Shown: positions 34,498-45,935, counted from the first letter of the stretch. The stretch is DNA of 64,000 bases from Anaeromyxobacter diazotrophicus (GCF_013340205.1 NZ_BJTG01000003.1:516041-580040); one strand, 5' to 3'. The notes: generated from the letters alone by a model not told the origin. Translations and numbers: made by a program.

Positions 34498-35736
34498 TCA
34501 CCGGTCGCGCAGCAGCAGCCGGAGCTGGTTCAGCACGTCGTAGGCGCTCGTCTTGCGGACGCGGTCGCGATCGCCCGGGAAGCGCCGCGCCCAGGTCTGG
34601 GTGCCGGTCGGGCCGGCGATGGCCAGGTGGACGGTGCCGACCGGCTTCTCGGGCGTGCCGCCGCCCGGCCCGGCGATGCCGGTGAGGGCGGCCGCCCAGG
34701 TGGTGCCGGCCCGGTCGCGCGCCCCCTCGGCCATGGCCCGCGCCACCGGCTCGGAGACGGCGCCGTGCGCGGCGAGCAGGTCGGCGCCGACGCCCAGGAG
34801 CGCCGTCTTCGCCGCGTTGGCGTACGTCACCACGCCCAGCGGGAAGACGTCGGACGCGCCGGGGACGCTCGTCACCAGCTCGGCCACGAGGCCGCCGGTG
34901 CAGCTCTCCGCGAGCGCCAGCGTCTCGCCCCGGGCCGCCAGGCGCGCCACCACCACCGGCGCCAGGTCGTCCTTGCCCTCGGCGAAGATGGCGTCGCCGA
35001 AGATCCGGCGCACCTCGCCCAGGATGCGCTCGGCGTGCGCCTCGGCGTCCGGCCCGGGCACGCTCCACTTCACGTGGATCTCGGGCCAGTGAGCGCGGTA
35101 GCCGAAGCGGACGCCGCGGTGCTCGGGGGCGTCCATCACCGGCCGCATCGCCTGGTCGGCGTGCGACTCGGGGACGCCGATGAGCTTCACCAGGCGCGCC
35201 GCCGGCACCGCGCCCGCCCTCGCCGCCAGGCGGGGCAGCACCGCCTCGTCGCACAGGCCGCGGTACTCGACCGGCACGCCGGGCAGGCAGAAGAGCTCCG
35301 CGCGTCCGAGCGCGACCCGGAAGCCCGGCGCGGTCCCGAGCTGGTTGGGCAGGATGGTGGCGCCGCGCGGGAAGCGCGCCTGCTTGGCGTTGTTGGGCGT
35401 CATGGTGCGCCCGAGCTTCTCGAAGCGGGCGCGGATCGCCGCCAGCGAGGCCTCGTCCAGCTCGAGCGGCACGCCCATCGCCGCCGCCACGCACTCCGCG
35501 GTGAGGTCGTCCTCGGTGGGCCCGAGCCCGCCGCTCATCACGACCACCTCGGCGCGGGCCGTCGTCTCCGCCAGGGCGGCGGCGAGGTCCTGGCGGTCGT
35601 CGCCGACGAGCGTCTTGCGCCGGACCATCACGCCGAGGTCCCACAGCCGGTCCATGAGCCAGGCGCTGTTCGTGTCGACGATCTGCCCGGTGAGGAGCTC
35701 GTCCCCGGTGGAGAGGATCTCGACGTGGAGGCTCAC
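34498..35736 (-). CDS. cinA: CinA-like protein with C-terminal nicotinamide-nucleotide amidase domain
   Basis: 412 residues from GTG 35736, overlapping pgpA by four bases. N-terminal MoCF-like domain (VEILSTGDELLTGQIVDTNSAWL, VVMSGGLGPTEDDLTAE) and C-terminal PncC domain (LALAESCTGGLVAELVTSVPGASDVF, TGIAGPGGGTPEKPVGTVHLAI). Together they hydrolyse ADP-ribose and deamidate NMN in pyridine-nucleotide salvage. Last gene of a pssA-pgpA-cinA run. Confidence 0.95.
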   Translation of the reverse strand: MSLHVEILSTGDELLTGQIVDTNSAWLMDRLWDLGVMVRRKTLVGDDRQDLAAALAETTARAEVVVMSGGLGPTEDDLTAECVAAAMGVPLELDEASLAAIRARFEKLGRTMTPNNAKQARFPRGATILPNQLGTAPGFRVALGRAELFCLPGVPVEYRGLCDEAVLPRLAARAGAVPAARLVKLIGVPESHADQAMRPVMDAPEHRGVRFGYRAHWPEIHVKWSVPGPDAEAHAERILGEVRRIFGDAIFAEGKDDLAPVVVARLAARGETLALAESCTGGLVAELVTSVPGASDVFPLGVVTYANAAKTALLGVGADLLAAHGAVSEPVARAMAEGARDRAGTTWAAALTGIAGPGGGTPEKPVGTVHLAIAGPTGTQTWARRFPGDRDRVRKTSAYDVLNQLRLLLRDR

Positions 35737-36305
35737 CGCGCGAGCTCCGCGCAGTAGAAGGCCCCGCCGCCGCATCCGAACGCCGCCTGCAGGACCAGGC
35801 GCGCGGCGAGCAGGACCGCGAGGGCCCACACCCCCGCGAAGACGTCGTCCATCACCACCCCGAAGCCGTTCTTCACCTGCCGGTCGAAGTAGCGCGCCGG
35901 CCACGGCTTCACCACGTCGAAGATCCGGAACAGGACGAAGCCCGCCAGCGCCCACTGCCAGGACCGCGGGAAGAGCGCCAGGGTGACGAGGTAGCCCACC
36001 ACCTCGTCGATCACGATGGGCGAGGCGTCGACCACCTTCCAGTAACGCCCGGCGATGGCCGCCGCGTACGAGGCGAGCGCGGTGAGCGCGACGGTGGTGA
36101 GGAGGTAGAGCCCGAGCGGCAGGCCGCGCAGCGCCCAGAACAGCGGGATGGCGCCGAGCGTGCCGGCCGTGCCGGGGGCGAGCGGGACGTAGCCGCAGGG
36201 GCCCCAGGCGGCGAGCAGCACCCACGGGCCAGGCGGGCCGTCGGGGGTTCCCTTCTTCAGCTGAGGCCGCGGCGGCGCTGCGGGGGTGGGGGCGAGGTCG
36301 GGCAA
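35733..36305 (-). CDS. pgpA: Phosphatidylglycerophosphatase A
   Basis: 190 residues if TTG 36305 is used; another TTG at 36314 overlaps the pssA stop. Removes phosphate from phosphatidylglycerophosphate in phosphatidylglycerol synthesis. Family motifs: VPLAPGTAGTLGAIP, SPIVIDEVVGYLVTL and VMDDVFAGVWA with the acidic residues, plus four membrane segments. The N-terminal 28 residues are Pro-rich and not conserved. Coupled to cinA (ATGA-type overlap) and directly behind pssA, giving a phospholipid operon. Confidence 0.9.
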   Translation of the reverse strand: MPDLAPTPAAPPRPQLKKGTPDGPPGPWVLLAAWGPCGYVPLAPGTAGTLGAIPLFWALRGLPLGLYLLTTVALTALASYAAAIAGRYWKVVDASPIVIDEVVGYLVTLALFPRSWQWALAGFVLFRIFDVVKPWPARYFDRQVKNGFGVVMDDVFAGVWALAVLLAARLVLQAAFGCGGGAFYCAELAR

Positions 36306-36310
36306 GGTTC

Positions 36311-37165
36311 TCAAATGTACTCGTCGCCCTCGTCCTTCGCCTCCACGTCGTCGTCGTCCGGCTCGAGCGCCGGATCGGCCTCGAGCTGCGCCCGCACCGC
36401 TGGCGGCAGCGCCGCCACGGCCGGCTCGGGCCGGCCGCGCGAGATGATCCACTCGGCGAGGCCCATGACGATGTACGCGCCCATGTAGACGACCATCACG
36501 AAGGAGGCGCGGGTGGCGATGCCGACCGCGAGCCCGCCCGCGCACATGAGCGCGAAGACGGCCAGGCTCTTGCGCGAGAGGTGGACGTCCTTGAACGTGC
36601 GGTACCGGACGGTCGACACCATGAGGAACGACAGCAGCCCGACCACCCCGGCGATGAAGACGCGGGTGGCGGTGTCGCCGATGGAGCCGTAGGCGCGGTA
36701 GTGGGCGATGACGATCGAGACGAGGGTGCCCGCGGCGAGCGGGATGGGGAGCCCGACGAAGAACCGCGAGCTCCCCTTCTCGCCGCGGTGGGCGAGGACG
36801 TTGAAGCGGGCGAGCCGCAGGGCGCCGCAGGTGGCGAAGGCGAACGAGAGGAAGAAGCCGGCGAAGCCGAGCGGCGCGAGCGCCCACTTGTAGACGAGGA
36901 GGGCCGGGGCCGCGCCGAACGAGACCACGTCGGCCAGGCTGTCGAGCTCGACGCCGAACTCGGACTGGGTCTTCGTCATCCGCGCCACGCGCCCGTCGAA
37001 GGCGTCGAAGAAGATGGCGAAGAAGATGGCGAGGGCGGCCTGGTTGAGCTGCGCCGGAGAGGCCTCTCCGGCGCACAGCGTCATCGCGTAGAAGCCGAGG
37101 AAGATCGAGCTGCACGTGAACAGATTCGGCAGCACGAACATGGCTTTGCGCAAGTTGATCTGCAT
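36311..37165 (-). CDS. pssA: CDP-diacylglycerol-serine O-phosphatidyltransferase
   Basis: 284 residues. Makes phosphatidylserine, precursor of phosphatidylethanolamine. The CDP-alcohol phosphotransferase motif is complete: DAFDGRVARMTKTQ followed by SEFGVELDSLADVVSFG. About eight membrane helices; the C-terminal 40 residues are acidic (EPDDDDVEAKDEGDEYI). It leads the pssA-pgpA-cinA run. Confidence 0.95.
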   Translation of the reverse strand: MQINLRKAMFVLPNLFTCSSIFLGFYAMTLCAGEASPAQLNQAALAIFFAIFFDAFDGRVARMTKTQSEFGVELDSLADVVSFGAAPALLVYKWALAPLGFAGFFLSFAFATCGALRLARFNVLAHRGEKGSSRFFVGLPIPLAAGTLVSIVIAHYRAYGSIGDTATRVFIAGVVGLLSFLMVSTVRYRTFKDVHLSRKSLAVFALMCAGGLAVGIATRASFVMVVYMGAYIVMGLAEWIISRGRPEPAVAALPPAVRAQLEADPALEPDDDDVEAKDEGDEYI

Positions 37166-37297
37166 GTCGTGACCATCCCAGGTCGTCGCGAGCGGAGGCT
37201 GTCATGCGCGCCCCGCTTTGTCGAGGGGCATCGGCCCCGGCGCGAGCTGGGTGACCATGTCCTACATGGGCGCCGGGCGCGCCGCCCGGGAGAGCGA

Positions 37298-38464
37298 TCA
37301 CAGACCGCCGGCGCTGCCGCTCATCCGCGCGCCGAGCAGGGCCAGCGGGTCCTCCGCCCGGCCGCCCCGCCACACCTCGAAGTGGAGGTGCGGGCCGGTC
37401 GCGCGGCCGGTCGCCCCCACGAGCCCGATGGGCTGCCCTGCGTCCAGCCGGTCGCCCGCCCCGCACAGCAGGCGCGAGAGGTGGCCGTAGCGGCTCGTCA
37501 GCTCGCCGTCGTGGCGGACCTCGACCGCGAGCCCGTACCCCGGCGTGAAGCCGGCCCGGACGACGAAGCCGCGCGCCGCCGAGGACACCACCCGGCCGGT
37601 GGCCGAGGCGAGGTCGATGCCCCAGTGCATGCGCCGGATGTGGTCGATCGGGTGCAGCCGCGGGCCGAAGCCGGAGGAGAGGCCCGCGTCGGCGATGGGC
37701 CAGCGCAGCACCGGCGGGCGCGTCACCGCGAAGAGCGACTGCCCGAGCGCGCGCGCCGCCTCGGCGCGCTGGCCAAGCCGCGCGAGCTGCGCGCGCAGGT
37801 GCGCCGAGAGCTCGGGCGAGGGCGCGCCGAAGCGGCGCCGGTCGAAGTCGAGCTCGGCCTCGAGCGCCACCCGCGCCCGCACCAGCTCGGCGAGCGGGGT
37901 CTGCGGCATGGGCCGGGCGAGGTACCGCTCGACCTCGAGCGCCAGGTCGTCCCAGGCGGCGGCGACCGCGGGCGGGAAGGCCGCGGCCCGCGGCAGCTCC
38001 GACCGGCGGGCGCGCGCGTCCGCCGCGAAGCGCAGCAGCGCCGCGTCGATGGGAGGGCCCGCCGGCGGCTCGGCCGCGGTCCGCTCCGGCGCCGGGTTCG
38101 CGACCGGCGGCAGCGGCGGCTCGTCCGGATCCACCGCCAGGAGCTGCTCGTCGCTGAACCCTGGGCCCGCGGCCGTCAGGGACGGCGCCGCTGCCAGCGT
38201 CGCGGTCGGACCCGCCGTCGCGGTGGCGGTCGAGCTCGCGGTCGCGGCGAAACTCGCGGTCGCGGTCGCGGTCGAGGTCGAGGTCGAGGTCGAGGTCGGG
38301 TTCGCGATCGCCTGGCCGGTCGCGATCAGGCTCGCGCCGCGGATCGCTTTCAGCCGCGCGGTCGGCCCGTAGGGCTCGCCTCCTTCGGTCGCGTCCCAGG
38401 CCAGCTTCGCCGGCGCGGTCGCGCAGGCCGCGAGCAGCAGGAGCGTGGGGAGGGCGCGGCGCAT
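37298..38464 (-). CDS. M23 family (LytM-type) peptidase lipoprotein
   Basis: 388 residues. Signal with lipobox LLLLAAC-A, then a Thr/Ser/Ala low-complexity linker (about residues 55-90), a helical middle part, and a C-terminal M23 domain with the zinc ligands in HWGIDLA and HLHFEVW and the typical SGFGPRLHPI start. It would cut peptidoglycan cross-links, or be an EnvC/NlpD-like activator if inactive; the ligands visible suggest activity. The linker DNA is an imperfect hexamer repeat (38200-38300). Confidence 0.88.
   Translation of the reverse strand: MRRALPTLLLLAACATAPAKLAWDATEGGEPYGPTARLKAIRGASLIATGQAIANPTSTSTSTSTATATASFAATASSTATATAGPTATLAAAPSLTAAGPGFSDEQLLAVDPDEPPLPPVANPAPERTAAEPPAGPPIDAALLRFAADARARRSELPRAAAFPPAVAAAWDDLALEVERYLARPMPQTPLAELVRARVALEAELDFDRRRFGAPSPELSAHLRAQLARLGQRAEAARALGQSLFAVTRPPVLRWPIADAGLSSGFGPRLHPIDHIRRMHWGIDLASATGRVVSSAARGFVVRAGFTPGYGLAVEVRHDGELTSRYGHLSRLLCGAGDRLDAGQPIGLVGATGRATGPHLHFEVWRGGRAEDPLALLGARMSGSAGGL
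38200..38300. repeat. GGTCGC/GGTCGA hexamer repeat coding for a Thr-Ala/Ser linker
   Basis: Imperfect tandem hexamers (runs of GGTCGA and GGTCGC) within the M23 peptidase gene, encoding NPTSTSTSTSTATATAS-type text. Similar repeats occur in dnaX (392-455) and in the receiver-like gene (about 41385-41440), always read in the frame that gives Thr/Ala/Ser. Confidence 0.7.
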
Positions 38465-38540
38465 CCGACCGCTCGAAGCCTAGCACGCAGCGTCGACCGA
38501 TCTCCGCGGCCCCCCTGCCCGTGGGACGCGCCGCCGTGGG

Positions 38541-39572
38541 TCACGCTCCGACAGCGGCGGCGATCCTGCGCGCGGCCTCCTCGATGTCGGAGGCGCCGAC
38601 GTCGAGGTGCGTGACGAACCGCAGCAGGTCGGGCCGGGAGCCCTCCGGGTTGCACAGCACGCCCGCCTCGCGGAGCCGCGGCGCGAGCTCGGCCGCGCGC
38701 CGCCCGTCGAAGGCCACGAAGAGGAGGTTCGTCTCGACCGGGAACTGGAGCCGTGCGCCCGGCAGCTGCGACAGCAGCGCCCCGAGCCGGGCGGCGTTCG
38801 CGTGGTCCTCGGCGAGCCGCGCGACGTGGTGGTCGAGCGCGTACAGCCCCGCCGCGGCGAGGATGCCGGCCTGCCGCATGCCGCCGCCGAGCCGCTTGCG
38901 CAGCCGCCGCGCCTCCTGGACGAGGTCGCGCGGGCCGGCCAGCACCGAGCCGACCGGCGCGCCCAGCCCCTTCGACAGGCAGAGCGAGGCCAGGGTGGCG
39001 GGCGCGGCGTAGTCGCGGGCGGGCGTGCCGCTCGCCACCACCGCGTTCATGAGCCGCGCGCCGTCCATGTAGAGCGCGAGCCCGCGCCGCGCCGCGACCT
39101 CGCCCACCGCCCGCACCGCCTGGAGCGGCCACACCTTGCCCCCGCCGCGGTTGTGGGTGTTCTCGATGGCGACCGCCCGCGTGCGCGGGTAGTGCGGGTC
39201 GTCCGGCCGGATGGCGGCCTCGACCGCGGCCGGGTCGAGCACGCCGCGCTCGCCGGCGAGCGTGCGCGCCTGGATGCCCCACAGCGCCGAGAGGGCGCCG
39301 CCCTCGAACGCGAAGCAGTGCGCGCCCGCCTCGCAGATGACCTCGTCGCCGCCGCGCGCCAGCACGCCCAGCGCCACCTGGTTCGCCATGGTGCCGCTCG
39401 CGACGAGGAGGGCGGCCTCCTTGCCGAAGAGCTCCGCCACCCGCTCCTCCAGCCGGCGGACGGTGGGGTCCTCGCCGTAGACGTCGTCGCCCACCTCGGC
39501 GCGGGCCATGGCCTCGCGCATGCCGGGGGTGGGGCGGGTGACGGTGTCGGAGCGCAGGTCGATCGGGCGCAT
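38541..39572 (-). CDS. ltaE: Low-specificity L-threonine aldolase
   Basis: 343 residues of the PLP-dependent beta-eliminating lyase fold. [19 protein letters not shown] start, [22 protein letters not shown], and the PLP-lysine segment [32 protein letters not shown] is also family-typical. Splits threonine or allo-threonine to glycine and acetaldehyde. Divergent from nth with a 41-base gap. Confidence 0.94.
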   Translation of the reverse strand: MRPIDLRSDTVTRPTPGMREAMARAEVGDDVYGEDPTVRRLEERVAELFGKEAALLVASGTMANQVALGVLARGGDEVICEAGAHCFAFEGGALSALWGIQARTLAGERGVLDPAAVEAAIRPDDPHYPRTRAVAIENTHNRGGGKVWPLQAVRAVGEVAARRGLALYMDGARLMNAVVASGTPARDYAAPATLASLCLSKGLGAPVGSVLAGPRDLVQEARRLRKRLGGGMRQAGILAAAGLYALDHHVARLAEDHANAARLGALLSQLPGARLQFPVETNLLFVAFDGRRAAELAPRLREAGVLCNPEGSRPDLLRFVTHLDVGASDIEEAARRIAAAVGA

Positions 39573-39613
39573 GGCGCCTCCAGGGCGAGAGCGGACGGGC
39601 CGCGGATGCTAGC

Positions 39614-40354
39614 ATGCGCCCCGCGATGACGAGGCGAGCGGCGCGGCGGCCGCCCGAGCGCGAGCGCGCGCGGGCGGGCGAGGTGGTGGACCGGCTGGAG
39701 CGGGCCATGCCCGAGGCGCGCATCGCGCTCGAGTTCCAGGACGACCTCCAGCTCCTCGTCTCGGTCATCCTGTCGGCGCAGAGCACCGACGCCCGCGTGA
39801 ACCTCGTCTCGCCGGCGCTCTTCGCGCGCTTCCCGGACGCCGCCGCCTACGCGCGGGTCGAGCCCGAGGCGCTGTGGCCCTTCATCCGCACGCTGGGCCT
39901 CTTTCGCGCCAAGGCGAAGGCGATCGTCGGCGCGATGCGCGCCCTCCAGGCTTCGCACGGCGGGCGCGTGCCGCGCGACCGCGCCGCGCTGGAGGCGCTG
40001 CCGGGCGTCGGCCGCAAGACGGCGGGGGTGGTGCTCGTGCACCTCGGCGCCGGCGAGGCGTTCCCGGTCGACACCCACGTCGGCCGGGTGGCGCGGCGGC
40101 TCGGCTTCACGCGGGAGCGGGACCCGGGGAAGGTGGAGGACCGGCTGACGCTGCTCCTCCCGCGCGAGCGCTGGGGGCGCGCCCACCAGCTCTTCGTCTG
40201 GCACGGCCGCCGCACCTGCAGGGCGCGGAGCCCCGCGTGCGAGCGCTGCGTGCTCGCGGATCTGTGCCCGAAGGTGGGGGTCGCTACAGCGCGCTCTCGT
40301 GGCGCGAGGCCGAGCGGATCTGGTCGGCCTGCTCGGCGGCGCGCTCCTGCTTGA
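39614..40354 (+). CDS. nth: Endonuclease III (DNA glycosylase/AP lyase)
   Basis: 246 residues; a second ATG at 39626 is also possible. HhH-GPD core: LVSVILSAQSTDARVN, LPGVGRKTAGVVLVHLG with the catalytic Lys, PVDTHVGRVARRLGF with the catalytic Asp, and the 4Fe-4S loop C-x6-C-x2-C-x5-C (CRARSPACERCVLADLC). Removes oxidised pyrimidines. The C-terminal ~25 residues are basic and unusual; this DNA overlaps the end of def on the other strand by 71 bases. Confidence 0.95.
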   Translation: MRPAMTRRAARRPPERERARAGEVVDRLERAMPEARIALEFQDDLQLLVSVILSAQSTDARVNLVSPALFARFPDAAAYARVEPEALWPFIRTLGLFRAKAKAIVGAMRALQASHGGRVPRDRAALEALPGVGRKTAGVVLVHLGAGEAFPVDTHVGRVARRLGFTRERDPGKVEDRLTLLLPRERWGRAHQLFVWHGRRTCRARSPACERCVLADLCPKVGVATARSRGARPSGSGRPARRRAPA

Positions 40355-40841
40355 GCTTCTTCATGCGCCGGCGGATGAGCTCGCGCTTGAGGCTCGACAG
40401 GTGGTCGACGAAGAGCGTCCCCTCGAGGTGGTCGTGCTCGTGCTGCACGGCGATGGCGAGCAGCCCCTCGCACTCGAGCTCGTAGGGCTTGCCGGCGTAG
40501 TCGAGCGCCCGCACCCACACCTTGGCGGCCCGCTCCACCTCCTCGGCCTCGCCGGGGATGGAGAGGCAGCCCTCGTTGTAGGTGGTGACCCCCTCCGTCT
40601 TCACGATCTGGGGGTTCACGAGGTGGATGAGCTTCTGCCCCTCCTGCCGGGGCGAGGCGTCGATGACGATGCAGCGCTTCCCGACCGCGATCTGGGGCGC
40701 GGCCAGGCCGACGCCGTCGGCGGCGTACATGGTCTCGGCCATGTCGTCGAGGAGGCGGCGGATGGTGTCGTCCACGCCGTCCACCGGCTTCGCGACCTGC
40801 TTCAGGACGGGATCGGGCCAGATGATGATTTCGCGAATCAT
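40284..40841 (-). CDS. def: Peptide deformylase
   Basis: 185 residues from ATG 40841. Three motifs: GVGLAAPQIA, EGCLSIPGE and QHEHDHLEGTLFVD, with the metal ligands Cys and HExxH-type HEHDH. Removes the formyl group from new proteins. The C-terminal tail (RAAEQADQIRSASRHESAL) runs 71 bases into the 3' end of nth on the opposite strand. Confidence 0.96.
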   Translation of the reverse strand: MIREIIIWPDPVLKQVAKPVDGVDDTIRRLLDDMAETMYAADGVGLAAPQIAVGKRCIVIDASPRQEGQKLIHLVNPQIVKTEGVTTYNEGCLSIPGEAEEVERAAKVWVRALDYAGKPYELECEGLLAIAVQHEHDHLEGTLFVDHLSSLKRELIRRRMKKLKQERAAEQADQIRSASRHESAL

Positions 40842-40921
40842 GGAGTGATTCTGTCTAACAAAATCGGCGGGCCTTCGCCACACGCGGAGGCTGGGCGACA
40901 GCCCTCCTGCGGCTCCGGCCG

Positions 40922-41788
40922 CTACCGCCCCAGCGCGCGCCGGTAGGCCTCGCGCAGCGGGTCGTCCGCGAGCACGTCGCGCGCCTCGGCCAGGACGCGC
41001 CGGATCTCCTCCACCTTGTCGAGCAGGATGGCGTCGGAGGGGGGGACGCGCTCGGGCGCCAGCTCCTCGAGCAGCCGGCCGGCCGCCTGCAGCACGTCCT
41101 CCCGGCTGCAGTCCGGCGGCAGCCCGACGAGGTCGAAGTAGTCCGCCTGCTCCGCCTGGCGGAGCATCTCCTCCACCCACCCGCGGTCGAGCGGCCGGCG
41201 GCGCGGCGGCGCGGCGGGCGGTGGAGAGGAGGGAGCGGGTGCCGCCGGGGTGGCCGCCGCGACGAGCGACCGCTGCTCCTGCTTCCACCACAGCTCGCGC
41301 TCGGCCTGCCGCAGCTCCACCGCCTCGGCGCTGGCCGAGCTCGAGGTGTCGAAGGCGGGGGGGCGATTCGCGGTCGGGGCAGGGCTCGGGGCCGCGGTCC
41401 TGGTCGCGGTCGCGGTCGGGCTCCCGCTCCCGCTCGTCGAGGGCGGTTCCCTCGTCCCAGCGGCCGAAGGGGACGGGGCCGGCGCGCGGGGCCGCCGCGG
41501 GCTCGCCGCGAGCGCGCTCGCGACCTCCACCGCGGCCCTCGCGTCGAGCGGCCGCGGCAGCGCCGCCGCCGGCGTCCCCCGCGCCGCCATCGCGCGCAGG
41601 ACCGCCGCCCCCTCGCCGCCGTCGCACTCGGGCGCGACGAGCGCCGCGTCCGCCGCGCCGCCGGCCACGGCGGCCAGCGCGTCGCTCGCGTTGGTCGCGA
41701 GCACCGTCTGGTGCCCCGCGCCGGCCAGCGCGCGCTTCACGGCCGCGATCTCGGCGAGGTCGTCGTCGACGAGCAGGATCCGCGGCAC
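40922..41788 (-). CDS. Degenerate receiver domain fused to a J-domain-like region
   Basis: 288 residues from GTG 41788. The first ~115 residues look like a response-regulator receiver ([39 protein letters not shown]) but where the phospho-acceptor Asp should be it has [13 protein letters not shown], and the conserved Lys is Arg (PRPLD), so phosphorylation is doubtful. A Ser/Thr/Ala/Pro linker follows (same repeat style as dnaX), then a C-terminal segment [25 protein letters not shown] ... [15 protein letters not shown] that resembles DnaJ domains without the HPD tripeptide. Probably a protein-interaction module; role unknown. Confidence 0.65.
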   Translation of the reverse strand: MPRILLVDDDLAEIAAVKRALAGAGHQTVLATNASDALAAVAGGAADAALVAPECDGGEGAAVLRAMAARGTPAAALPRPLDARAAVEVASALAASPRRPRAPAPSPSAAGTREPPSTSGSGSPTATATRTAAPSPAPTANRPPAFDTSSSASAEAVELRQAERELWWKQEQRSLVAAATPAAPAPSSPPPAAPPRRRPLDRGWVEEMLRQAEQADYFDLVGLPPDCSREDVLQAAGRLLEELAPERVPPSDAILLDKVEEIRRVLAEARDVLADDPLREAYRRALGR

Positions 41789-41837
41789 GGCGCCGATTGT
41801 GCCACACGCGCCGCGCCGCCGGATGAGCGCGCCGCAC

Positions 41838-44054
41838 CTACAGCATCGAGTAAGGATCGACGTCGAACCGCACCGCCGCGCCGCCCGGTGGCCGGCGGCC
41901 GAGCGGCGCCAGCAGCGCGTGCACGCGCCGCAGCGGCTCGGCCGTCGCCGCCCGGAACAGGAGGTGCCAGCGGCTCTTCCCGCGCAGCCGCTCCAGCGCC
42001 GCCGGCGCGGGCCCGAGCAGCGAGACCCCGCCCGCCCCGTGGAGCGCCGGCCGCGCCGCCTCCGCCAGCGCGGCGGCGCAGGCGCGCGCCCCCTCCTCGC
42101 TGCCCTCCACCCGCACCGCCAGGAGCCGGGAGAAGGGCGGCCACCCCAGCGCGCGCCGCGCCGAGAGCTCCCCCTCGGCGAAGCGGGCGTAGTCGTGCCC
42201 GCGCGCGCAGTCGATGGCGGGCGAGGCGGCGCTCCAGGTCTGGACCAGGACCCGCCCCGGCTCGGCGCCCCGGCCGGCGCGCCCCGCCACCTGGGTGAGG
42301 AGCTGGAACGTCCGCTCGGCGGCGCGGAAGTCGGGGAGCGCCAGGGCGGTGTCGGCGAGCACCACGCCGACCAGCGTGACCCCGGGGAAGTCATGCCCCT
42401 TCGTCACCATCTGCGTGCCGACGAGCACGTCCAGCTCGCGGTTGGCGAAGCGCGCCAGCACCGCCGCCACGTCGTCGGCCGAGCCCACCGCGTCGCGGTC
42501 GAGCCGCCCCACCCGCGCCGCGGGCAGGAGCTCGCGCACGGCCGCCTCGACCTGCTCGGTGCCGACCCCGATGCCCCGGCGCGGGCCGCCGCAGGCGGGG
42601 CACACCGGCGTCACCTTCTCCTGTGCGCCGCAGTAGTGGCAGAGGAGGAGCCCGCGCCGCCGGTGGTAGGTGAGCGAGACCGAGCAGTGCGGGCAGCGCT
42701 CCTCCCGCCCGCAGTCCTCGCACACCACCAGCGTCTGGAACCCGCGCCGGTTGAGGAAGAGGATGGCCTGCTGCGAGGCCGCGAGCGTCGCCTGCAGCGC
42801 CTCCGCCAGCGGCGCGGAGAGGAGCCCCGCCGGCCGCCCGCCGCGGCGCAGCTTCGTGAGGTCCACGATCTCGACCGCCGGCAGCGGGCGGTCGTCGATG
42901 CGGCGCGGCAGCTCGAGCAGCCGGTACCGGCCGCGCCGCGCGTTCTCCAGCGACTCGAGCGACGGGGTGGCCGAGCCGAGCAGGCACACCGCCCCGGCCT
43001 GCTTGGCGCGCACCACGGCCAGGTCGCGCGCCTGGTAGGCGGGGCCGTCCTCCTGCTTGAAGGACGGATCGTGCTCCTCGTCCACCACCACGACGGCGAG
43101 GTCCTGCACCGGCGCGAAGACGGCGCTCCGGACGCCGACGCAGACGCGCGCCTCGCCCTGGCGCAGCCGCAGCCACTCGGCGTGCCGCTCGCCGTCGGAG
43201 AGCCCGCTGTGGAGGAGGGCCACCGCCTCCCCGAAGCGGGCGCGGAAGCGGCCCGCCAGCTGCGGGGTGAGGGCGATCTCCGGCACCAGCACCAGCGCCC
43301 CGCGCCCGGCCTCGAGTGCGCGGGCGATGGCGCGCAGGTACACCTCGGTCTTGCCCGAGCCGGTGACGCCGTGGAGCAGGAAGGGGGCGAAGGCGCGCGC
43401 GTCGAGCGCGGCCGCGACGGCCTCGAGCGCGGCGGCCTGGTCGGCGGTGAGCGGCGGCGGGGCCACCTGGCTGGCGAGGAGCGCGCCGTCCGGCACGACG
43501 GCCTCGCTCTCGATCACCGCCAGGCCCTTGTCCCGGAGGGCGGCGAGCGGGGTCCGGCCGGCGGGGAAGGCGGCGCGCAGCTCCTCCACCGGGATGCGGC
43601 CGCGCGCCAGGAGGTAGTCGAGCACCGCGTGCTGGGCGCGCGCGCGGCGGGCGAGCCCGGGGAGCGCCTCGGCCGCGCCGGCGGCGGGTGAGGCGAACTC
43701 GACGGCGCGGCGACGCGGGGCGGCGGCGCCGGCCCGTGCGTTGAGGCCCGGGGGGAGCGCCGCCCGGTAGAGCTCGCCCGGCGGGCACAGGTAGTACCCC
43801 TCCGCCCAGCGCACCAGCGCGAGGAGGTCGGGCGTGAAGAGCGGAAAGGCGTCCAGCACCGCCGCGACCGCGCGCAGCGCGACGCCGGGGGGCGCCGCCT
43901 CGGCGAAGCCGAGCACGTAGCCGGTGGCGCGCGGGCTCTTCCCGAACGGCACCGCCACGCGGGCGCCCGGCGCCACCTGCGCCTCGAGCTCCGGGGGTAC
44001 GCTGTACGTGAAGGTGCCGCGCACCGCGGCCGCCACCGCCACCTGGACCAGCAT
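41838..44054 (-). CDS. priA: Primosomal protein N' (replication restart helicase PriA)
   Basis: 738 residues. N-terminal DNA-binding domain ([34 protein letters not shown] over residues 5-38), SF2 helicase with Walker [15 protein letters not shown] near residue 226 and Walker B VVVDEEHD, and a zinc-binding cluster ([24 protein letters not shown]) near residues 445-495. Restarts stalled replication forks by loading the helicase. The family's usual length and motifs are all present. Confidence 0.97.
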   Translation of the reverse strand: MLVQVAVAAAVRGTFTYSVPPELEAQVAPGARVAVPFGKSPRATGYVLGFAEAAPPGVALRAVAAVLDAFPLFTPDLLALVRWAEGYYLCPPGELYRAALPPGLNARAGAAAPRRRAVEFASPAAGAAEALPGLARRARAQHAVLDYLLARGRIPVEELRAAFPAGRTPLAALRDKGLAVIESEAVVPDGALLASQVAPPPLTADQAAALEAVAAALDARAFAPFLLHGVTGSGKTEVYLRAIARALEAGRGALVLVPEIALTPQLAGRFRARFGEAVALLHSGLSDGERHAEWLRLRQGEARVCVGVRSAVFAPVQDLAVVVVDEEHDPSFKQEDGPAYQARDLAVVRAKQAGAVCLLGSATPSLESLENARRGRYRLLELPRRIDDRPLPAVEIVDLTKLRRGGRPAGLLSAPLAEALQATLAASQQAILFLNRRGFQTLVVCEDCGREERCPHCSVSLTYHRRRGLLLCHYCGAQEKVTPVCPACGGPRRGIGVGTEQVEAAVRELLPAARVGRLDRDAVGSADDVAAVLARFANRELDVLVGTQMVTKGHDFPGVTLVGVVLADTALALPDFRAAERTFQLLTQVAGRAGRGAEPGRVLVQTWSAASPAIDCARGHDYARFAEGELSARRALGWPPFSRLLAVRVEGSEEGARACAAALAEAARPALHGAGGVSLLGPAPAALERLRGKSRWHLLFRAATAEPLRRVHALLAPLGRRPPGGAAVRFDVDPYSML

Positions 44055-44093
44055 CGGGGCGAGTCTACCAGCGTCCGCCGCCGGGCCCGCTCC

Positions 44094-45161
<1,068 letters not shown>

Positions 45162-45416
45162 GGGCGGAGGTCGCTCCGGGAGAGCGCTGGGGGGAGGCGG
45201 GCTCACGCGCGTCCGGACCTGCGGGTCCTCCCGAGCGTAGACCGGGCCGCCCGCCTTCGAAAGCGGCCCAGCGGGGCGTGCGCCGGGGCGATGGCATTCA
45301 CGATTAGTGCCTACGCTACAAGTGGGTCGCTTGCCGCCCGCCCGAAACGGCTAGCATGGCCGAGCGGACCCACCGCGCACCGTCCGTCGAGCGCGGCGCC
45401 GCGAAGGAGGCCCTTC

Positions 45417-45935
45417 ATGCTCGGGAGCGCCGGGCGAACCCTCACCGCCTGCGCCGCGCTGCTCGCCGCGGCGCCGGCCCTGGCGGTCGAGCCTCCTGCC
45501 GGAGATCCCGGGCCGGGCCGGCGGCTCTTCATCGGCGCCCAGCGCCTCGCGGCGGGGGGGCCACCCTGCGGCGCCTGTCACGCCATCGGCGGCCAGGGCG
45601 CCGCGTTCGCCGCCGCGCTCGGCCCGGAGCTGACGCGCAGCTTCGACGGCATGCCGCGGGAGGCCGTGGACGGGCTCCTGCAGGACCTGCCCTTCCCGAC
45701 CATGGCGCCGCTCTACGCCGGGCGGGCGCTGACCGAGGGGGAGCGCCGGCAGCTCGCGGTGTTCCTGCTCGACGCGGCCGGAAAGCCCGCGCCCGGCGGT
45801 GGGCCCCTCGCGGCGTGGGCGGCCCTCCTGACGGCGCTCGCTCTCCTCGGGCTCGGCCTGGCGCGCCGCCGGGGCGGCTCGATCCACTCGCAGCTGCTCG
45901 CCGGAGCGCGCCGCCGGCACGGAGGCGCGCCATGA
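45417..45935 (+). CDS. Membrane-anchored monohaem cytochrome c
   Basis: 172 residues from ATG 45417 behind GCGAAGGAGG. Signal peptide ([19 protein letters not shown]), one haem c site CGACH near residue 51, a likely Met ligand in [26 protein letters not shown], and a C-terminal membrane segment ([19 protein letters not shown]). It overlaps narG by four bases (ATGA), so it belongs to the nitrate reductase operon and probably transfers electrons at the outer face of the membrane. Confidence 0.85.
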   Translation: MLGSAGRTLTACAALLAAAPALAVEPPAGDPGPGRRLFIGAQRLAAGGPPCGACHAIGGQGAAFAAALGPELTRSFDGMPREAVDGLLQDLPFPTMAPLYAGRALTEGERRQLAVFLLDAAGKPAPGGGPLAAWAALLTALALLGLGLARRRGGSIHSQLLAGARRRHGGAP

